Shown here in pieces: positions 43,241 through 55,140 of a stretch of DNA of 64,000 nucleotides (within the stretch, counting starts at the first letter, position 1; each line of letters begins with the position of its first letter). Under the pieces are notes generated by a model. That model saw only the letters and a program-made list of their open reading frames with translations. It was not told the origin of the DNA and made no database searches. A program made the translations under genes and the position numbers. The stretch comes from Galeopsis tetrahit (lineage: Eukaryota; Streptophyta; Magnoliopsida; Lamiales; Lamiaceae), in NCBI GenBank assembly GCA_963675135.1, contig OY776128.1, positions 72,794,670 through 72,858,669 on the forward strand. The letters are read 5' to 3'.

Positions 43241-44583
43241 CATGAATGTGGTTTTCAGTGGAAGGACAAGAATTAAAGTGGAGTCGGCCCGGCTGTGTCT
43301 CTGACTCTCTGTCAGTGCAGCAAATACCTGGCAATGGACTAGGTTTGGACCATGACATTCATTATTAAAAAGTAAAAACAGAGCACACCTTGAGGTAAAT
43401 ATTTTTTTTTACCTTGATTTACTTGTCTATCATATGTAGAATATATATAACCATCCTATTAGCGCATTGCTATCTTGCTTCACATCTTACGTGTCAGGTT
43501 TGAAGTTCGAATCTTTCTCGTTTTCTGTTAAATTCAAAATTTCCTTCAATATAGGCCAGGTGACTCCTATTGTGTGAATTTTATATTTTCACTCCATGAA
43601 AATGAAATCTTCTAGGATAGTTCCATATCATCTTTCCTAGTAGGCTGGTCCTGAATAGACCAGCAAATGGGTGGGGGAAAAGGGCCATTTTCTTCGTGGT
43701 CCCTTGAAAAATGTATGATGATAGCAAAGACAAACATATGTGTCAAACTCGACATATTATACTAGCTAGTATGTATATTTATTTGGTTGCATAATATGGA
43801 CCCCTCTTTATCACAACATTCACGATTATGGCCTCGAGGAGATAGAGACGTCCCATGTTATATAGAGAAAATTTAAGAGTTGGGTGTGTGATTATGAATG
43901 GCAGTTTCGTGGGTAATTTAGGTACTCGATCTGCTTAAACTCTAATGAGATGGACGAGCAGTTCAAAATTGGTTTGGATAGGGTTTGGGCTCATGATTGC
44001 AGATACTTGCTACTCGAACCCGTTTATATTATTGGATACGGGGGTCGGGTACTCGACCATTTAAGAACCATTCCACATAACTTTTTGTTGATTTTTATAA
44101 TGTTAGAGTACTCGTTTATGGTGCATGTTTAGGAAAAAATGGTTACCAATAGTTTATACGTGTTGCATGTTTCATAGGGGGAAATGAGATAAGCTGGAGA
44201 TTATCAAAGTGTTTGTTTGTTTGTTTTTTTTTTTTTTTTTTTTTTATGGAGCAAAGTGTTTGTTGTTGGTATGCAACAAAAATAAAATATGATTGTTTGG
44301 TTGAGGGAAATAATTCATATGATAAACAACAAGCCCGATACACAAAAAATGATACAGCAGCGGAAACACCGAAAAAAGGGGAAAAAGAAAAGCATTATAA
44401 CTTTTGATGACTTTTTGGTTTGAGATGGTGGTGGATTGAATTGGAATTGAGATTGAGATTGAGATTGGAAAAGGGTGGATTGGGGTAATCCATCATGAAT
44501 AGTAATTGTGTGTAAGTTGTGTTTGGTTAAGGATTGAGAAGTAGATATAGATGTAACTTTATGTCACATTAAAAGTAATGTTA
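43241..44583. other. Intergenic DNA with a possible SINE trace
   Basis: Around 43455-43640 a GTTCGAATC box B-like motif (43505-43513) hints at another tRNA-derived SINE, but box A is weak. A long T tract lies at 44225-44246. From about 44405 to 44580, GGATTGAAATTGAGATT-type sequence may be the left part of an older element split by the MITE at 44586. No gene. Confidence 0.4.
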
Positions 44584-44585
44584 TA

Positions 44586-44983
44586 CTCCCTCCGTCCCAT
44601 AGGAACTTGCACGCCTGAGATGGCACACAATTTAAAAAATGTATAAGAAGACAAAGTGGGATAGCTCAAGTGGTTAGAGCACCACTACCTAGGCCTTAGG
44701 TCCTGGGTTCGAGTCATGGGGAGGGGAAAAGGGGTGGGTATTTAACTTGTAATCAAAAAAAAAAAAAGGCGTAATGAGTGATGTTTTGAGGGGTAGTTTT
44801 GTAAAATTTTATGAATAAAATAAAGTAAAAAGTATATTGAGTGTGGAAAAGTAATGGCATATGAATAAATAAGAGCATATTTTGAGGGTGGGGTTATGAA
44901 GATATTTCCTTTTATGGAGTGTGCAAATTGGTATGTGACGTCCATTTACAGAAAGTGTGCAAATTTCTGTGGGACGGAGGGAG
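44586..44983. mobile_element. Stowaway-like MITE carrying a SINE
   Basis: Left end CTCCCTCCGTCCCATAGGAA; right end TTTCTGTGGGACGGAGGGAG; TA on both sides (44584-44585 and 44984-44985). Inside, GTGCAAATT and TTGCACGC are also inverted. The length (398 bp) includes a ~110-bp SINE insertion. Confidence 0.9.
44657..44767 (+). mobile_element. tRNA-derived SINE
   Basis: Box A-like ATAGCTCAAGTGGTTAGAGC and box B GGTTCGAGTC at tRNA-like spacing, followed by a short body and an A tract (44755-44767). The acceptor stem does not pair, so it is a SINE and not a tRNA gene. Related MITEs lack this segment at the same place, which confirms an insertion. The duplication is short or hidden in the A tract. 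Confidence 0.8.
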
Positions 44984-45243
44984 TAATATTTTATTATTGT
45001 TAGTAAAATAATGATTGGATGATCGTGAATGATATATTATTTTATTATTGTTAATTAGTGGGTAGAAAAATAATAGGAGAGAGAGAATGCGTGTGTTTAA
45101 GAAAAGTAGAAGAAAGAAGAAAGTATGAGAAAGAATGTGTAATTGAAAAGAAAAATAGTGAGGTGTATAGATGCATTATAGGGATGTATTGGTATTTTCG
45201 TATTTGAATTTGTATTTCAATAGAGATGGATTGGGATTGAGTG

Positions 45244-45860
45244 TAGAGATGTCTATCGGGCTGGCCTTAACCCTATAGGGCTACAGGGCTACGTGCTAAA
45301 CGGGTTAGGGCCTTAACCGGTTCATACTTAACGGTCCTACAATTGTTGGGACCTAACCCTAACCCTAGCGGGCCACGGGCTAAACGGGCCACTAACGGGC
45401 TACACTAATTTTTTTTCTTTTAAAATTAAAGGTTCCAATTTGCACGTCCAATAAGAAAATAAAATAGAAAAATATATAATTAGTTAATGATCAGTAAATG
45501 AGAAAATAAAAGTATGATTTAAACACAATTCTATAACTCGTCCCTAATATGGTCAAATAAAGCTAAAAAAAATTCATAATCTAATAAAAAAAATAGTAAT
45601 AATGACTAATAAATGATAATGGACTGTTTAATGCTTATAGTTATGTCTATTGGCCAAATGACTCAAAATTTGTCCGTATGTTATTTATTAAAAAAAAAAA
45701 AAAGTAAAAACTCGGGCTAGCCCGGTTTAGCCCGTGGGCTAACCGGTCCGGGTCAAAAAAGCCTGAATTTAAACAGGCCTATGATTCATGAACCCTAACC
45801 CTGCATTTTTTAGGGTTAAACGAGTCAGCCCGGTTAGCCCGACCCGGATAAACATCTTTA
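45244..45860 (+). mobile_element. hAT-like non-autonomous element
   Basis: Left end TAGAGATGTCTATCGGGC; right end, reverse complemented, TAAAGATGTTTATCCGGG. Flanks ATTGAGTG and ATTGAGAG agree at 7 of 8 bases. The interior has GGGCTAACGGGC-type subterminal repeats and CCCTAACCCTAACCCTAG. It is the same family as 37492-38023. Confidence 0.85.
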
Positions 45861-45868
45861 ATTGAGAG

Positions 45869-46834
45869 TAAGACGATTGAAAAAATACTCTTATCCATTT
45901 CCACTAGCAAAAAAAGAATACTTTGAGATTGGACGAATACCTTTGAATATGAGAAAATTACAATAATGGGTTCTTGGATTTTGGTCTCATTTGTAAACTT
46001 ACAAAATAGAGGTTTTGTATACAAAATAAATGTTTAAAAACAACACAACTCTAAACTAAACTGGAAAAACAAAAATCATAAATATGATTTGCTACATTAT
46101 TACATTATTGATAACCACTTTCTTCTATCACTAGAAACTTGGATTCATACTGGTTACGAAATATTTGTTACAAACTTAAACTAGGCTCCAAAACTGTCAA
46201 TTGACTTTATTTTTTTTACAAATAATTCAACATATAAATATATTAATTATAGCAATTTTACATAAATTAAATCTCACGCCATTTGTTTAAGGGGATTAGT
46301 TTACTCCAATTAAAATGTTAATGGCTTCAAGAAATACAAATGGTGTATCTTCTGAACCCAAAACAGGAAAACAGGAGTACAATGTTTAGATTTTTGGTTA
46401 AAAAAATAATTTAATTCACTTAAATTTTAGTTTTTTAATAAAATAATTTAATTCACTAGTTAGTTTTTTAATAAAATATTAAGGTTTAAAAAATAATTTA
46501 ATTCAAATAAAACTTTTTTTTTTTACGACCATATTTTAGTTTTTCAGTTATCACTCATACATTCTATTAATTGAATAAAATTAATTAATTTGACTCTGAT
46601 AATTTTCATTAATAGTCACAATATATAATATATATATAAGTGTATTTTCTAATCTATAGATAAATTAATTTTTTTAGAATATTCTAAAAATATTAATATA
46701 TTATGTACAATAAAATAATCAACAAAATATTGAAACAAGTTCTATTGAGCCAACAATCCTTTGACAATTGGATTGAGTCTTCGGTTTTGATTCAAACATT
46801 ACTATACAATGTTTTTCAATTAATAAACATATTG
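45869..46834. other. AT-rich intergenic DNA
   Basis: No gene. Contains repeated AATTTAATTCACTTAAAT / TTTAATAAAATAATTTAATTC motifs near 46405-46510, a small imperfect tandem duplication. Confidence 0.5.
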
Positions 46835-47057
46835 TGAGAATGATAGGAGATTACCCTAATTGGTAATTAGAGAATTCCACTAATATATACTTGGAGATTA
46901 CTTGGGGAACAAGATCTTGGAGATTACTTGTGGAACAAGATCTTGTGGATTACAACAAGATCTCCACAATTATGGAAAATCAAATCAAAGAGAATAAATC
47001 AACGAGTCTAATCTAAAAATACAACAATATTGACTTTATACAATATTTCCCTTAATA
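46835..47057 (-). repeat. 3' LTR of the minus-strand Copia element
   Basis: On the minus strand it begins TATTAAGGGAAATATTG after a purine-rich GACGGTGGG tract and ends near CATTCTCA. It contains three copies of an (A/C)AAGATCTTG...GATTAC-like motif. No matching copy is present upstream of gag, so the 5' LTR is missing. Confidence 0.55.
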
Positions 47058-49978
47058 CCCACCGTCAAGCATTGCGTGGGATGAAGACAAACGCAAAGCT
47101 TGGAGCGTAAAAATTCAAAAGATGGACGTGGAAGACTCTTGGTAAAAATGTCAGCTAACTGAAGATGTGTTGGAACATATTGAGTGTGCAACCGACCAGC
47201 AGATACAAGCTCACGAACGAAATGGTTGTCGATGTCGATATGCTTGGCACGTTTATGAGCAACAGGATTTTGGCTGAGGAAGAGAGCACTGCGGTTGTCA
47301 CACAGAAGGACTGGCCGATCGGGAGGAAGTTGATGAAGTTCACGAAGCAAGTTGGTGAGCCAAACAACTTCAGAGGCGGAATTAGCCAAAGCCCGATACT
47401 CAGACTCACAACTAGAGCGGGCAACAGTGGGTTGTTTCTTTGCACTCCAAGAAACAAGATTTCCACCCAAAAAAATGGAATAACCATAAGTGGAACGACG
47501 TGTCTCAACACAACGGGCCCAGTCTGCATCAGAATAACCAACAATAGACCTATCCGGACGATGAGTGAAAGATAGGCCAAAATGAACAGTACCATTCATG
47601 TAACGAAGAATCCTCTTAACTGCAGATAAATGATCATCAGTAGGAGAATGGAGGAACTGACTCACAGAATTAACAGCATAGGAGAGGTCCGGAGGAGTGA
47701 TAGTAAGATACTGTAAAGCTCCCACCAAAGAGCGGTACAATGTTGGATCCGAAAAAGGATCACCTGTGCTAACCAAGGAGTCACCAGCTTGCAAAGGAGT
47801 GGCAATGGGTTTACAATCAAGCATGTCAGCACGGGATAAGATATCATAGGCATACTTCGCTTGCCCCACAAATAGGCCAGTAGGCGTATAAGAAATCTCG
47901 AGCCCCAAGAAGTAATTCAATTTCCCGAGATCTTTGATGGCAAACTCGGAGTGAGTACGAGCAATGAAACGCTTGAGCAAATCTGAATTATTTCCTGTGA
48001 TAATAATATCATCAACATAAAGAAGAAGATATATTATGGATGTACCTCGAGTAAGGAAGAATAATGATGAATCAGACTTCGACTGAAGAAAACCTAACGA
48101 CAACAAGTAAGAGCTAAAACGTTGATACCAAGCTAATGGAGCTTGGCGAAGGCCATATAGAGTTTTCTTCAATCGACACACATGATCTGGGTACCGAGAG
48201 TCAACAAACCCCGGGGGCTGAGCCATGAAAACAGGTTTAGTGAGCACGCCGTTCAAGAAAGCATCCTTCACGTCTAGCTGATGAAGAGGCCATTTGTGAT
48301 GAACTGATAATGCAAGAATAACTCGCACCGTTGCAGCCTTGACGACCGGGCTGAACGTATGGTGAAAGTCCGAACCCGGGACTTGAGTAAACCCTTGAGC
48401 GACAAGTCGGGCCTTATGTCGTTCAACAGAGCCATCTGAGCGAAACTTGGTTCGAAACACCCACTTGGAACCGACAATATTAGCATTAGGTGGTCGAGGC
48501 ACCAAATCCCAGGTACAATTATGCCTGAGAGCATCGATCTCCTCTTGCATTGCACCAACCCAATGAGGAGATTTAGAGGCAGACTTAAATCCCTTGGGTT
48601 CAGAGGATGCAACGAGCGCCGAGAGAAGAGCTATGGAGGCAATATCAACTAGGTAACGTGGCTTTAAAATTACAGCCTTAGCCCGAGTTGTCATGGGATG
48701 AGAGGACTGTGGTGGCGGGGACTGAACATGCTGTTGGACGACAAGTGGGTCGTCAACAGGTGGTGGCACGTGCTGGACAGGTGGCGGTGGTACATCAGTG
48801 GAAGAGGATGTGTCGGGTTCAGGACAAAGACGACACGGCACCGACGAGGACGACGGCTGGTATGTCGGCGAAGCAAAAGGGATCGAGGTAGTAGGCGAGC
48901 TACTATTGAGAAATTCTGAGATGCTGAAATCAGTAGCAATGGATGAAGAGTTTCCTGAAAAAGGAAACAAGTGTTCGTCAAACTGAGCATGACGAGAGAT
49001 GAGCACCTTAGCGGAAACAGGATCGTAACACCTAAACCCTTTGTGTGCACTGCTGTAACCCAAAAAAATGCAAGGTCGACTACGTGGGGACAACTTGTTG
49101 GCTGCATAATTTCGAAGATAAGGGAAAACCCTACAACCAAACAGCTTGAATATAGCATAATTAGGTGCAGAGTGAAAAAGCAGCTCATAAGGCGATTTGT
49201 TATCCAAAACAGAAGTGGGGAGTCGATTTATGACATACACTGCTGTGGCAAACGCATCAAACCATAGTGAAGCTGGAGCAAAGGCATGAAAGAGCATTGA
49301 GAGTCCAGTTTCAGTAATATGTCTATGCTTACGTTCAGCTCGTCCATTTTGCTGTGGAGTATGTGGGCAAGAGATGCGATGAAGAATGCCATGCTCAGTC
49401 ATGAAGGAATTAACACGAGTGTTCACAAATTCAGTTCCACCATCAGACTGAAAAACCTTCATAGTTGTCGAGAATTGATTACAAGCAAAGGCATGAAAGC
49501 GCAAAAACACATCACAAAACTCAGACTTCGCACACATAGGATATAACCACGAGAAACGAGAATAATCGTCAACAAACACAACATAATATCGATAACCAAC
49601 AGATGAAGTAATCGGAGCAGGACCCCACAAATCACAATGCACCAAATCAAGGATATTATCAGCACGTTTATCATTAAAAGAAAATGGTAATTTCTTGCTC
49701 TTGGCCAACTGGCACGGCGAACAAATAGAAGGTTTGGGTAACAAGGAAGTTACAGATAAATATCCCAATTTATTTAGCAAAGAAATAGTAGAAAAAAACA
49801 CATGTCCAAGGCGTAAGTGCCATAATTCAAAACTAGCTCGTAAATCTTTGGATCTCAACGCAGCAACCAAAGCCGAGCTACCCCTCTCCAAAATGTAAAG
49901 ACCTTGTTCACATCTGCCCTGAGCCAGAACTGCCTTTGTCACCCGATTCTGAATGGCAAAATTTTTGTCAGAAAACAC
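47036..49978 (-). pseudogene. Copia pol: integrase, reverse transcriptase, RNase H
   Basis: A 980-aa frame in standard Copia order. It has a gag-pre-integrase zinc region (WHLRLGH, CSPCQLAKSKK), an integrase core (HCDLWGPAPI, DDYSRFSW, DGGTEF, PHTPQQNGRAERKHR), RT (NGVLTKP, LYGLRQAPLAWYQRF, LLLYVDDIIITG), and RNase H (GYSDADWA, SCESEYRAL, CDNRSALFLS, THLQLADIFTKSLP). No internal stop is present. It overlaps the gag frame by 40 bp in another phase, so a single-base change near 49972-49975 separates it from gag. The frame reads through the purine tract into the LTR. It is otherwise intact, so a fairly recent insertion. Confidence 0.93.
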
Positions 49979-51078
49979 AAATCAACATTATAATCCGACG
50001 TCAGCTTGCTAATGGATATCAGGTTCTTAGTAATATGAGGAACCACCAACACATCTAATAAATTAACATCAGGAGAAAGACGAGCAGAACCGATATGTGA
50101 AATCGAAAGAGAATTTCCATTATCAACTACGACTGAACCATTACCAGAATAGGGTGCAAACGAATCAAGAGCAGACGGTTGAGACGTCATATGGGCAGAA
50201 GCTCCAGAATCCACATACCAATCAGGAGTCGAATTAGCATCTGTGACGGTGCAAGTGGCACGGAAGGCCTGTGCAAGATGGGTCGAAGGATCTGGAGTCC
50301 GAGAATGGCTGTTGGAAGCACGGGACTGGAGAGTAATGTATTGGGGACACTTGTCGGCGTAGTGCTCCCCCCGACACAATTGACAACGAGGCGGCCTGCG
50401 ACCCCCACGACCAGCACCATTTTGGTTTTGGTTGTTACTGGAGTAGTTGCGATTGTTGTCGGAATAGTGTTGCTGGCGTGAGTTTCTAGAGTTGCCCGAG
50501 CCATTACCGTCGGAACCAGATGCAACGAAGGCAGCCTGAGAAGGTTGCGCCCCTTCCATGACCTTAGTCATGAGGTCAAATTGGATAGCTTGATGCAGGA
50601 TGTCGCGGAAAGGAGGGACAGGTGACATAGCCATCTGAGTATCCGCGAAATTGACAAACAACGAACCGAGACCCCGAAGGAACCAATGGCTCTTATCTCC
50701 CTCATCAACAGGCTTCCCTATAGCAGATAACTGATCGCACAAAGATTTAAAATTCTTGCCATAATCAGAAACAGAGAGGGACTCACGGCGCAGCGAGAGC
50801 AATTGCTCCCGGAGTTGATTAGCACGAGCGGTGGAGGCATTTGCAAAAACGGACTCGAGGGCGAGCCAGGCCGTGCGAGACGTCTTGCAGTCCAGAACCT
50901 CCGTCATGGCCTCAGGCTCGAGGGTTGCAAACAGGACTCCGAGCAGTTTCTGATCGCGAAGGGTCCACGCGGCATAAGCGGGATTGGAAGCTTCAGTACC
51001 GGAAGCATTAGTGGTGGTCTTCGATGGCGCGATAGAGGTGCCATTTATGATATCAGGCAACTCATAAGTGGCAGCCAT
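49939..51078 (-). pseudogene. Copia gag and protease
   Basis: A 379-aa frame. It has a UBN2/gag core (about residues 30-180: WTLRDQKLLGVLFATLEPEA, ANQLREQLLSLR, WFLRGLGSLF), a CCHC knuckle (CQLCRGEHYADKC) and the aspartic protease start (WYVDSGASAHMTSQ). It ends at a premature stop 40 bp past the point where the pol frame takes over. The start ATG (51078) is preceded by about 20 bp of leader; no PBS or LTR is found upstream. Confidence 0.9.
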
Positions 51079-51331
51079 GGAGAGAAATTGGCACTTTCAC
51101 ATAAGATACGTGGAGGAGGACAATTTAATACGGACGATGTGAATTTTGAAGCTAAGAATTGAATTTCATTTTCAACATCATTAATTATGCAATCATTAAT
51201 TTCCTCTCGTATTAAATCTGTCTGATTCATTTTAATGGTTTAATGCACCTGAATTCAAATTACTCCATCCGATTTTAATTATTTGTCTGATTCTATTCAA
51301 AATGAAATTCCGAATACCTTAATAAATATTA
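51079..51331. other. Junction upstream of the truncated Copia
   Basis: AT-rich sequence with no LTR, PBS or gene. It probably marks a 5' deletion of the retroelement. Confidence 0.45.
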
Positions 51332-51598
51332 CTCCCTCCATTTCAGCTCAGTTTTTACAAAATTAAGAAGAAAAAAAAAGATAAAAAAAAGATGTTAAAT
51401 TAATTTTAATTTTATTAAAGTGATAAAATAAAGATATTATATATATATAAAAAAAAAAAGACATAAATTGTAAATAAGTAGAATTTTGAAGCTAAGAATT
51501 GAGATAATTTTTTTCATTTTGGGTGTGAAAACTGAAAACTAATGTAAGACAAAACTAAAGTGAAAGTGTGAAAACGTACTTATTTTGAATAAGGAGAG
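51332..51598. mobile_element. Stowaway-like MITE
   Basis: Starts CTCCCTCCATTTCAGCTCAG after TA; the right part (AAACTGAAAACTAATG...AAGGAGAG) ends before TA. TIRs are diverged. Confidence 0.55.
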
Positions 51599-51792
51599 TA
51601 TCCATTTTCTTTAATTGTAAATTTATTAATAAATAAGAGTGCACTAGTCTTTTATATCTTAATTAATGAAAATGAATTTGTGTGAACTTAAAAAGTAGGG
51701 CAGATAATTAGGAAAGTTAGTACATTATACAATCAATTTCAATTTCGGAATAATTTCATATTCTATCTTTGTTCCGCATTTAACGGTTGTTT

Positions 51793-52325
51793 ACTCTCTC
51801 CGTTTGTTTTTTTAAAAAAATGTCACTTTGATTTTTTTATTAATTTTAAAATAAATGTCATTTTGAATTTTTTTCTTTAATTTTAACTATTTTAACTTTA
51901 CTCATTTAATATAGAAGCATAAATCATGAAAAACTATAAATATTATTTATACCAAAATTAATTTTATTTATGAATTCTAGCTACATTATTGACCACATTC
52001 TTTATCAAACAAAATTTATATATTTAGTTATAATTAATAAAGGGTAATATAGACACAATTTATAATCTTAATTTATTAAAAAAGATAAAATGATACCTAT
52101 TAAAAAATAAAAAGAAAATTATTTAATATTAATGGAGCAATTATTTGCATTCAAATGATTAATATACTTTCTTACAAAATATCAAAGAATCATTTTCCAC
52201 TTATAAATTTTTTTTAAGAAAATGATAAAGTTGAAAAAAAATATTTAATACTACCTCTTAAAAAATAAAAAATATTTTGGAACATAATTTTCTCAAAAGA
52301 GACAATTAAAGTGGAACGGGGTAGT
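51793..52325. mobile_element. Possible long Stowaway-like MITE
   Basis: Left ACTCTCTCCGTTTGTTTTTT...ATGTCACTTT and right AATTAAAGTGGAACGGGGTA are roughly inverted. Very AT-rich interior, no coding capacity. Confidence 0.4.
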
Positions 52326-52421
52326 ATATGACTAAGTCCCGTGTGAACTAGTTTTATCGTGAAACTAGTTTGTATTTTATGTATATTTTTTTAATAATAT
52401 ATGTAGTTTCATTAAAATGTA

Positions 52422-52665
52422 TTCCCTCCGTCCTTTATTAATTTTAATAGGTAGGTGGACACGTAAATTAAGAAAGTGTAATAATGAGTTGAGTTTTGAG
52501 GGGTAATTTTGTAAAACTTTGTGTATAAAGTAAAGAATGGGTTGACTTTTGTATATGTGTGGAGAAAAAGTAATGACATTTGTGTAAAATTGAGGATATT
52601 GTGAGGGTGGAGTTTATAAAGGGTTTTCCATTTTAAGGGTGTGAAAGTTATTGTGGGAGTTGACT
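52422..52665. mobile_element. Stowaway-like MITE interrupted near its right end
   Basis: Starts TTCCCTCCGTCCTTTATTAA. Body like 39789-40018 and the outer part of 44586-44983. The right end (TTATTGTGGGAG) runs into a block bounded by GTTGACTAAGTCAAC and GTTGACTTGGTCAAC. Confidence 0.6.
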
Positions 52666-52954
52666 AAGTCAACTTTCTATTTTTTTTTTTTTATAATTTT
52701 TTCCCGAAAATGTGTATGTTAAAAAGTGTAAGTCATTATAACTAAAAAGTGCAACACAATATTTAATGAAAAGTGTAAGTTATTATAATTGAAAAGTGCA
52801 ACATAATATTACTGAAAAGTACACGTCTATATAATATTACCAAAAAGTGTACGTCAATATAACTTAAAATATTATTTTGAAAAGTGTAAGTCATTACAAT
52901 TGAAAAGTGTAAAAAACAAAAAACAGTTGACTTGGTCAACTCAGTTGGGACCTT
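52666..52954. repeat. Minisatellite bounded by GTTGACNNNGTCAAC palindromes
   Basis: About six irregular units built from GAAAAGTGTAAGTCATTATA and ATTGAAAAGTGCAACATAAT. A TTGACTAAGTCAA palindrome bounds the left and TTGACTTGGTCAA the right. It looks like a small element inserted into the MITE end. Confidence 0.55.
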
Positions 52955-53194
52955 CTATATGTAGTCAGGGTGTCGTAACGTGTCGTAATAACTACCGTAG
53001 TCAGTTAATCTAAACCATTAAAAATCTAATCTAAAGGTTTAGATTTGATGACTTGTTACCTTTTGTAAATTTTACGATATGTATTGTCGTAATGTGTCAT
53101 AAATTTATATTTTCTATTAAATTAAATTAATTAAAATATATTATTGTAAATTTACATTTTTATCCTTATACAATAAAATTATTTTTTACAACAA

Positions 53195-53460
53195 TTATCT
53201 ACACCCGCTAATTTTATGAGTTCACCCCAAATCATTTTTTACCATAGTTATCTGCACCCATTCATTTTATGAGTTCACCCTCAAATCATTTCTTTTTTAC
53301 AACGGTTATCTACACCCGCTCATTTTATGAGTTCACCCCAAATTATATTTTTACCAAAGTTATCTGCACCCACTCATTTTATGAGTTCACCCCCAAATTA
53401 TTTTAATACCACAATTATCTACACCCGCTCATTTTATGAGTTCACCCCAAAATATTTTTT
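53195..53460. repeat. Left-arm tandem array, ~55-bp units
   Basis: Five units with the core TTATCTACACCCGCTCATTT followed by TATGAGTTCACCCC. Spacers are T-rich. Confidence 0.85.
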
Positions 53461-53815
53461 TAAAAATAATTACATTTAAAAGACTATATTTTTTTTTATT
53501 AATTAACACAAAATATAATAAAATCAACCCTAATTTATACATTTACAATCTACAACCGAGTCATTGTCGAGTTACCGTCGATTCACCACCAAATCACTCA
53601 TATTTTTAGAAAAAAAATCGTAAAAACATAATTAAAAAAAAACTATCGAGATTAGGAACAAATTTCAATTTTTTTTCTTTTTAATTTTTCTTCCCATTTT
53701 CAATTTTTATTCCAAACTTTTTATTTCTTCGTTTTTTTTGTTTCCTACTTTTTTTTTCATTAGTATATTTTTTAGTTTTAATACAAAATAATATTATATG
53801 TATGATTTTATTATA

Positions 53816-54029
53816 ATCCCTCCGTCCCAGTGAAAGCTCCTCATGAGCTTCAGACACAGAGGTTAAAAAATATGATATAATAAGTGGATGTATGAGAGGT
53901 GATGTGATTGAGAGAGAGAAGAATATAATGAAATGTGAGAGAGAATAGTTTGGGAAAAAATGAATGAGTAACTTTCATTGGGACAAACGAATAAGGAAAG
54001 TTGGGTAGCTTTCAATAGGAAGGAGGGAG
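53816..54029. mobile_element. Stowaway-like MITE at the inner edge of the left arm
   Basis: Starts ATCCCTCCGTCCCAGTGAAA and ends AGCTTTCAATAGGAAGGAGG-GAG. It interrupts the left arm exactly where the right arm homology (GATTTTATTA) continues. Confidence 0.75.
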
Positions 54030-54034
54030 TAGTC

Positions 54035-54535
54035 GGTAATACAACAAGTAATAACCAGTAATACCATAAACAGTAATCAGTAATACCATTAACAATAATT
54101 AGTAATACCACGAACATTAATCAGTAATACCATTAATATTAATCAGTAAAATTTTATACAATAACAAATAATTTCACACATCTAATTATATTCAATAATA
54201 CAAAAAATAATTATCAGTAATACTATGAACAGTAAGTAGTAATACCATGAACATTGAATAGTAATATCTCATACAATAACAAATAATTCCACAAATCTAA
54301 TTATATTCAATAATACCAAAAACAATTATCAGTAATACCATAAACAATAATATGTAATACCATAAAAATAATAATAATCAGTAATAAATAATTTCACATA
54401 ATCAGTAATACCACAATTAATAATCAATAATCATTAATATTAATTCAATAGTGTATTAATAGTAATACCTCAATCAATAACTAGTAATACCAGTATCAAT
54501 AATACCAATAACAATAATACCATAAAAAAAAGTGG
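54035..54535. repeat. AGTAATACC-type satellite block
   Basis: About 500 bp of short units CAGTAATACCATGAACAGTA with variants; longer direct repeats (ATAACAAATAATTTCACA, TCTAATTATATTCAATAATA) occur twice. Confidence 0.85.
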
Positions 54536-54539
54536 AGAG

Positions 54540-55140
54540 AGTGCAGATCGGGGTGTACTAAAGAAAATAGAGGGTGCACATTACCAAGCCCAATTGAAGG
54601 AAACCCTAGCCCAATGGGAGAGCACCCTAGGTCAGTAGTCGTCGCTTGGGATTTCATCAGCAAGGTCACCGGCTCCGAGTGTCGTCCGATCAGAGATCCA
54701 TCAACAACATACTCACAGTCCTCCGTCGGGCCGTCGTCAGCCGGAGGAAGAGGCTGTGCAGGAGCATGGTGAAGAAGACGGATGAAGCAATGTAGCTTCG
54801 ATTTGGACAAAGATGAACGACGAGAGAGAGGCAGCGTCGATCCGAGTGTTGCAGGCGAGCGTCGTTGATGTAGGAGAAGCTCCTGGATCGCGAACGCAAG
54901 AGAGATTGATCGAAGCAGTCGCGTCGGTGGTCGAAATGAGGAGAGGATTTCGGCCGCCATGGATCGTGGCCGAGATGGAAGATTATGTCGATTGTTATGG
55001 AAGTGAAGAATCGCGATTGCGATTCGAGGAGGGGTCTCGGGCTTCAGCGGCCGAGACCGAAGCGCCGCCGTCGCCGTCGAGGGGGTGATCGGGCATGGTG
55101 GTGGCTGGGTCACCCGCCGACATGCATAGATTTCCGGCAG
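54540..55140 (-). other. GC-rich cargo block of the large foldback element
   Basis: About 600 bp at much higher GC than its surroundings. The minus strand is open from 55113 to 54496 (Arg/Ser/Pro/Leu-rich, MTQPPPCPITPSTATAALRS). The plus strand also has an open frame 54813-55088 (RRGFRPPWIVAEMEDYVDCY). No domain recognised on either strand. It resembles a captured gene 5' end. Confidence 0.45.

Noticed and set aside
44657..44730. A functional tRNA gene
   Set aside because: Boxes A and B are present, but no acceptor or anticodon stem pairs properly and an A tail follows; this is a SINE.
45355..45372. Telomere-like CCCTAACCCTAACCCTAG
   Set aside because: Only three hexamers, not the plant TTTAGGG heptamer, and part of a hAT-like element whose sister copy (37940-37960) carries the same motif.
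49939..49978. Programmed ribosomal frameshift between Copia gag and pol
   Set aside because: No canonical slippery heptamer at the T run; plant Copia elements normally use one frame, so a one-base deletion is simpler.
51079..51331. 5' LTR of the Copia element
   Set aside because: No similarity to the 3' LTR at 46835-47057 and no primer-binding site.
53195..53460. CRISPR-like array of regularly spaced repeats
   Set aside because: Plant nuclear context, diverged units, spacers that are T-rich versions of the same sequence, and a mirrored copy in the other arm.
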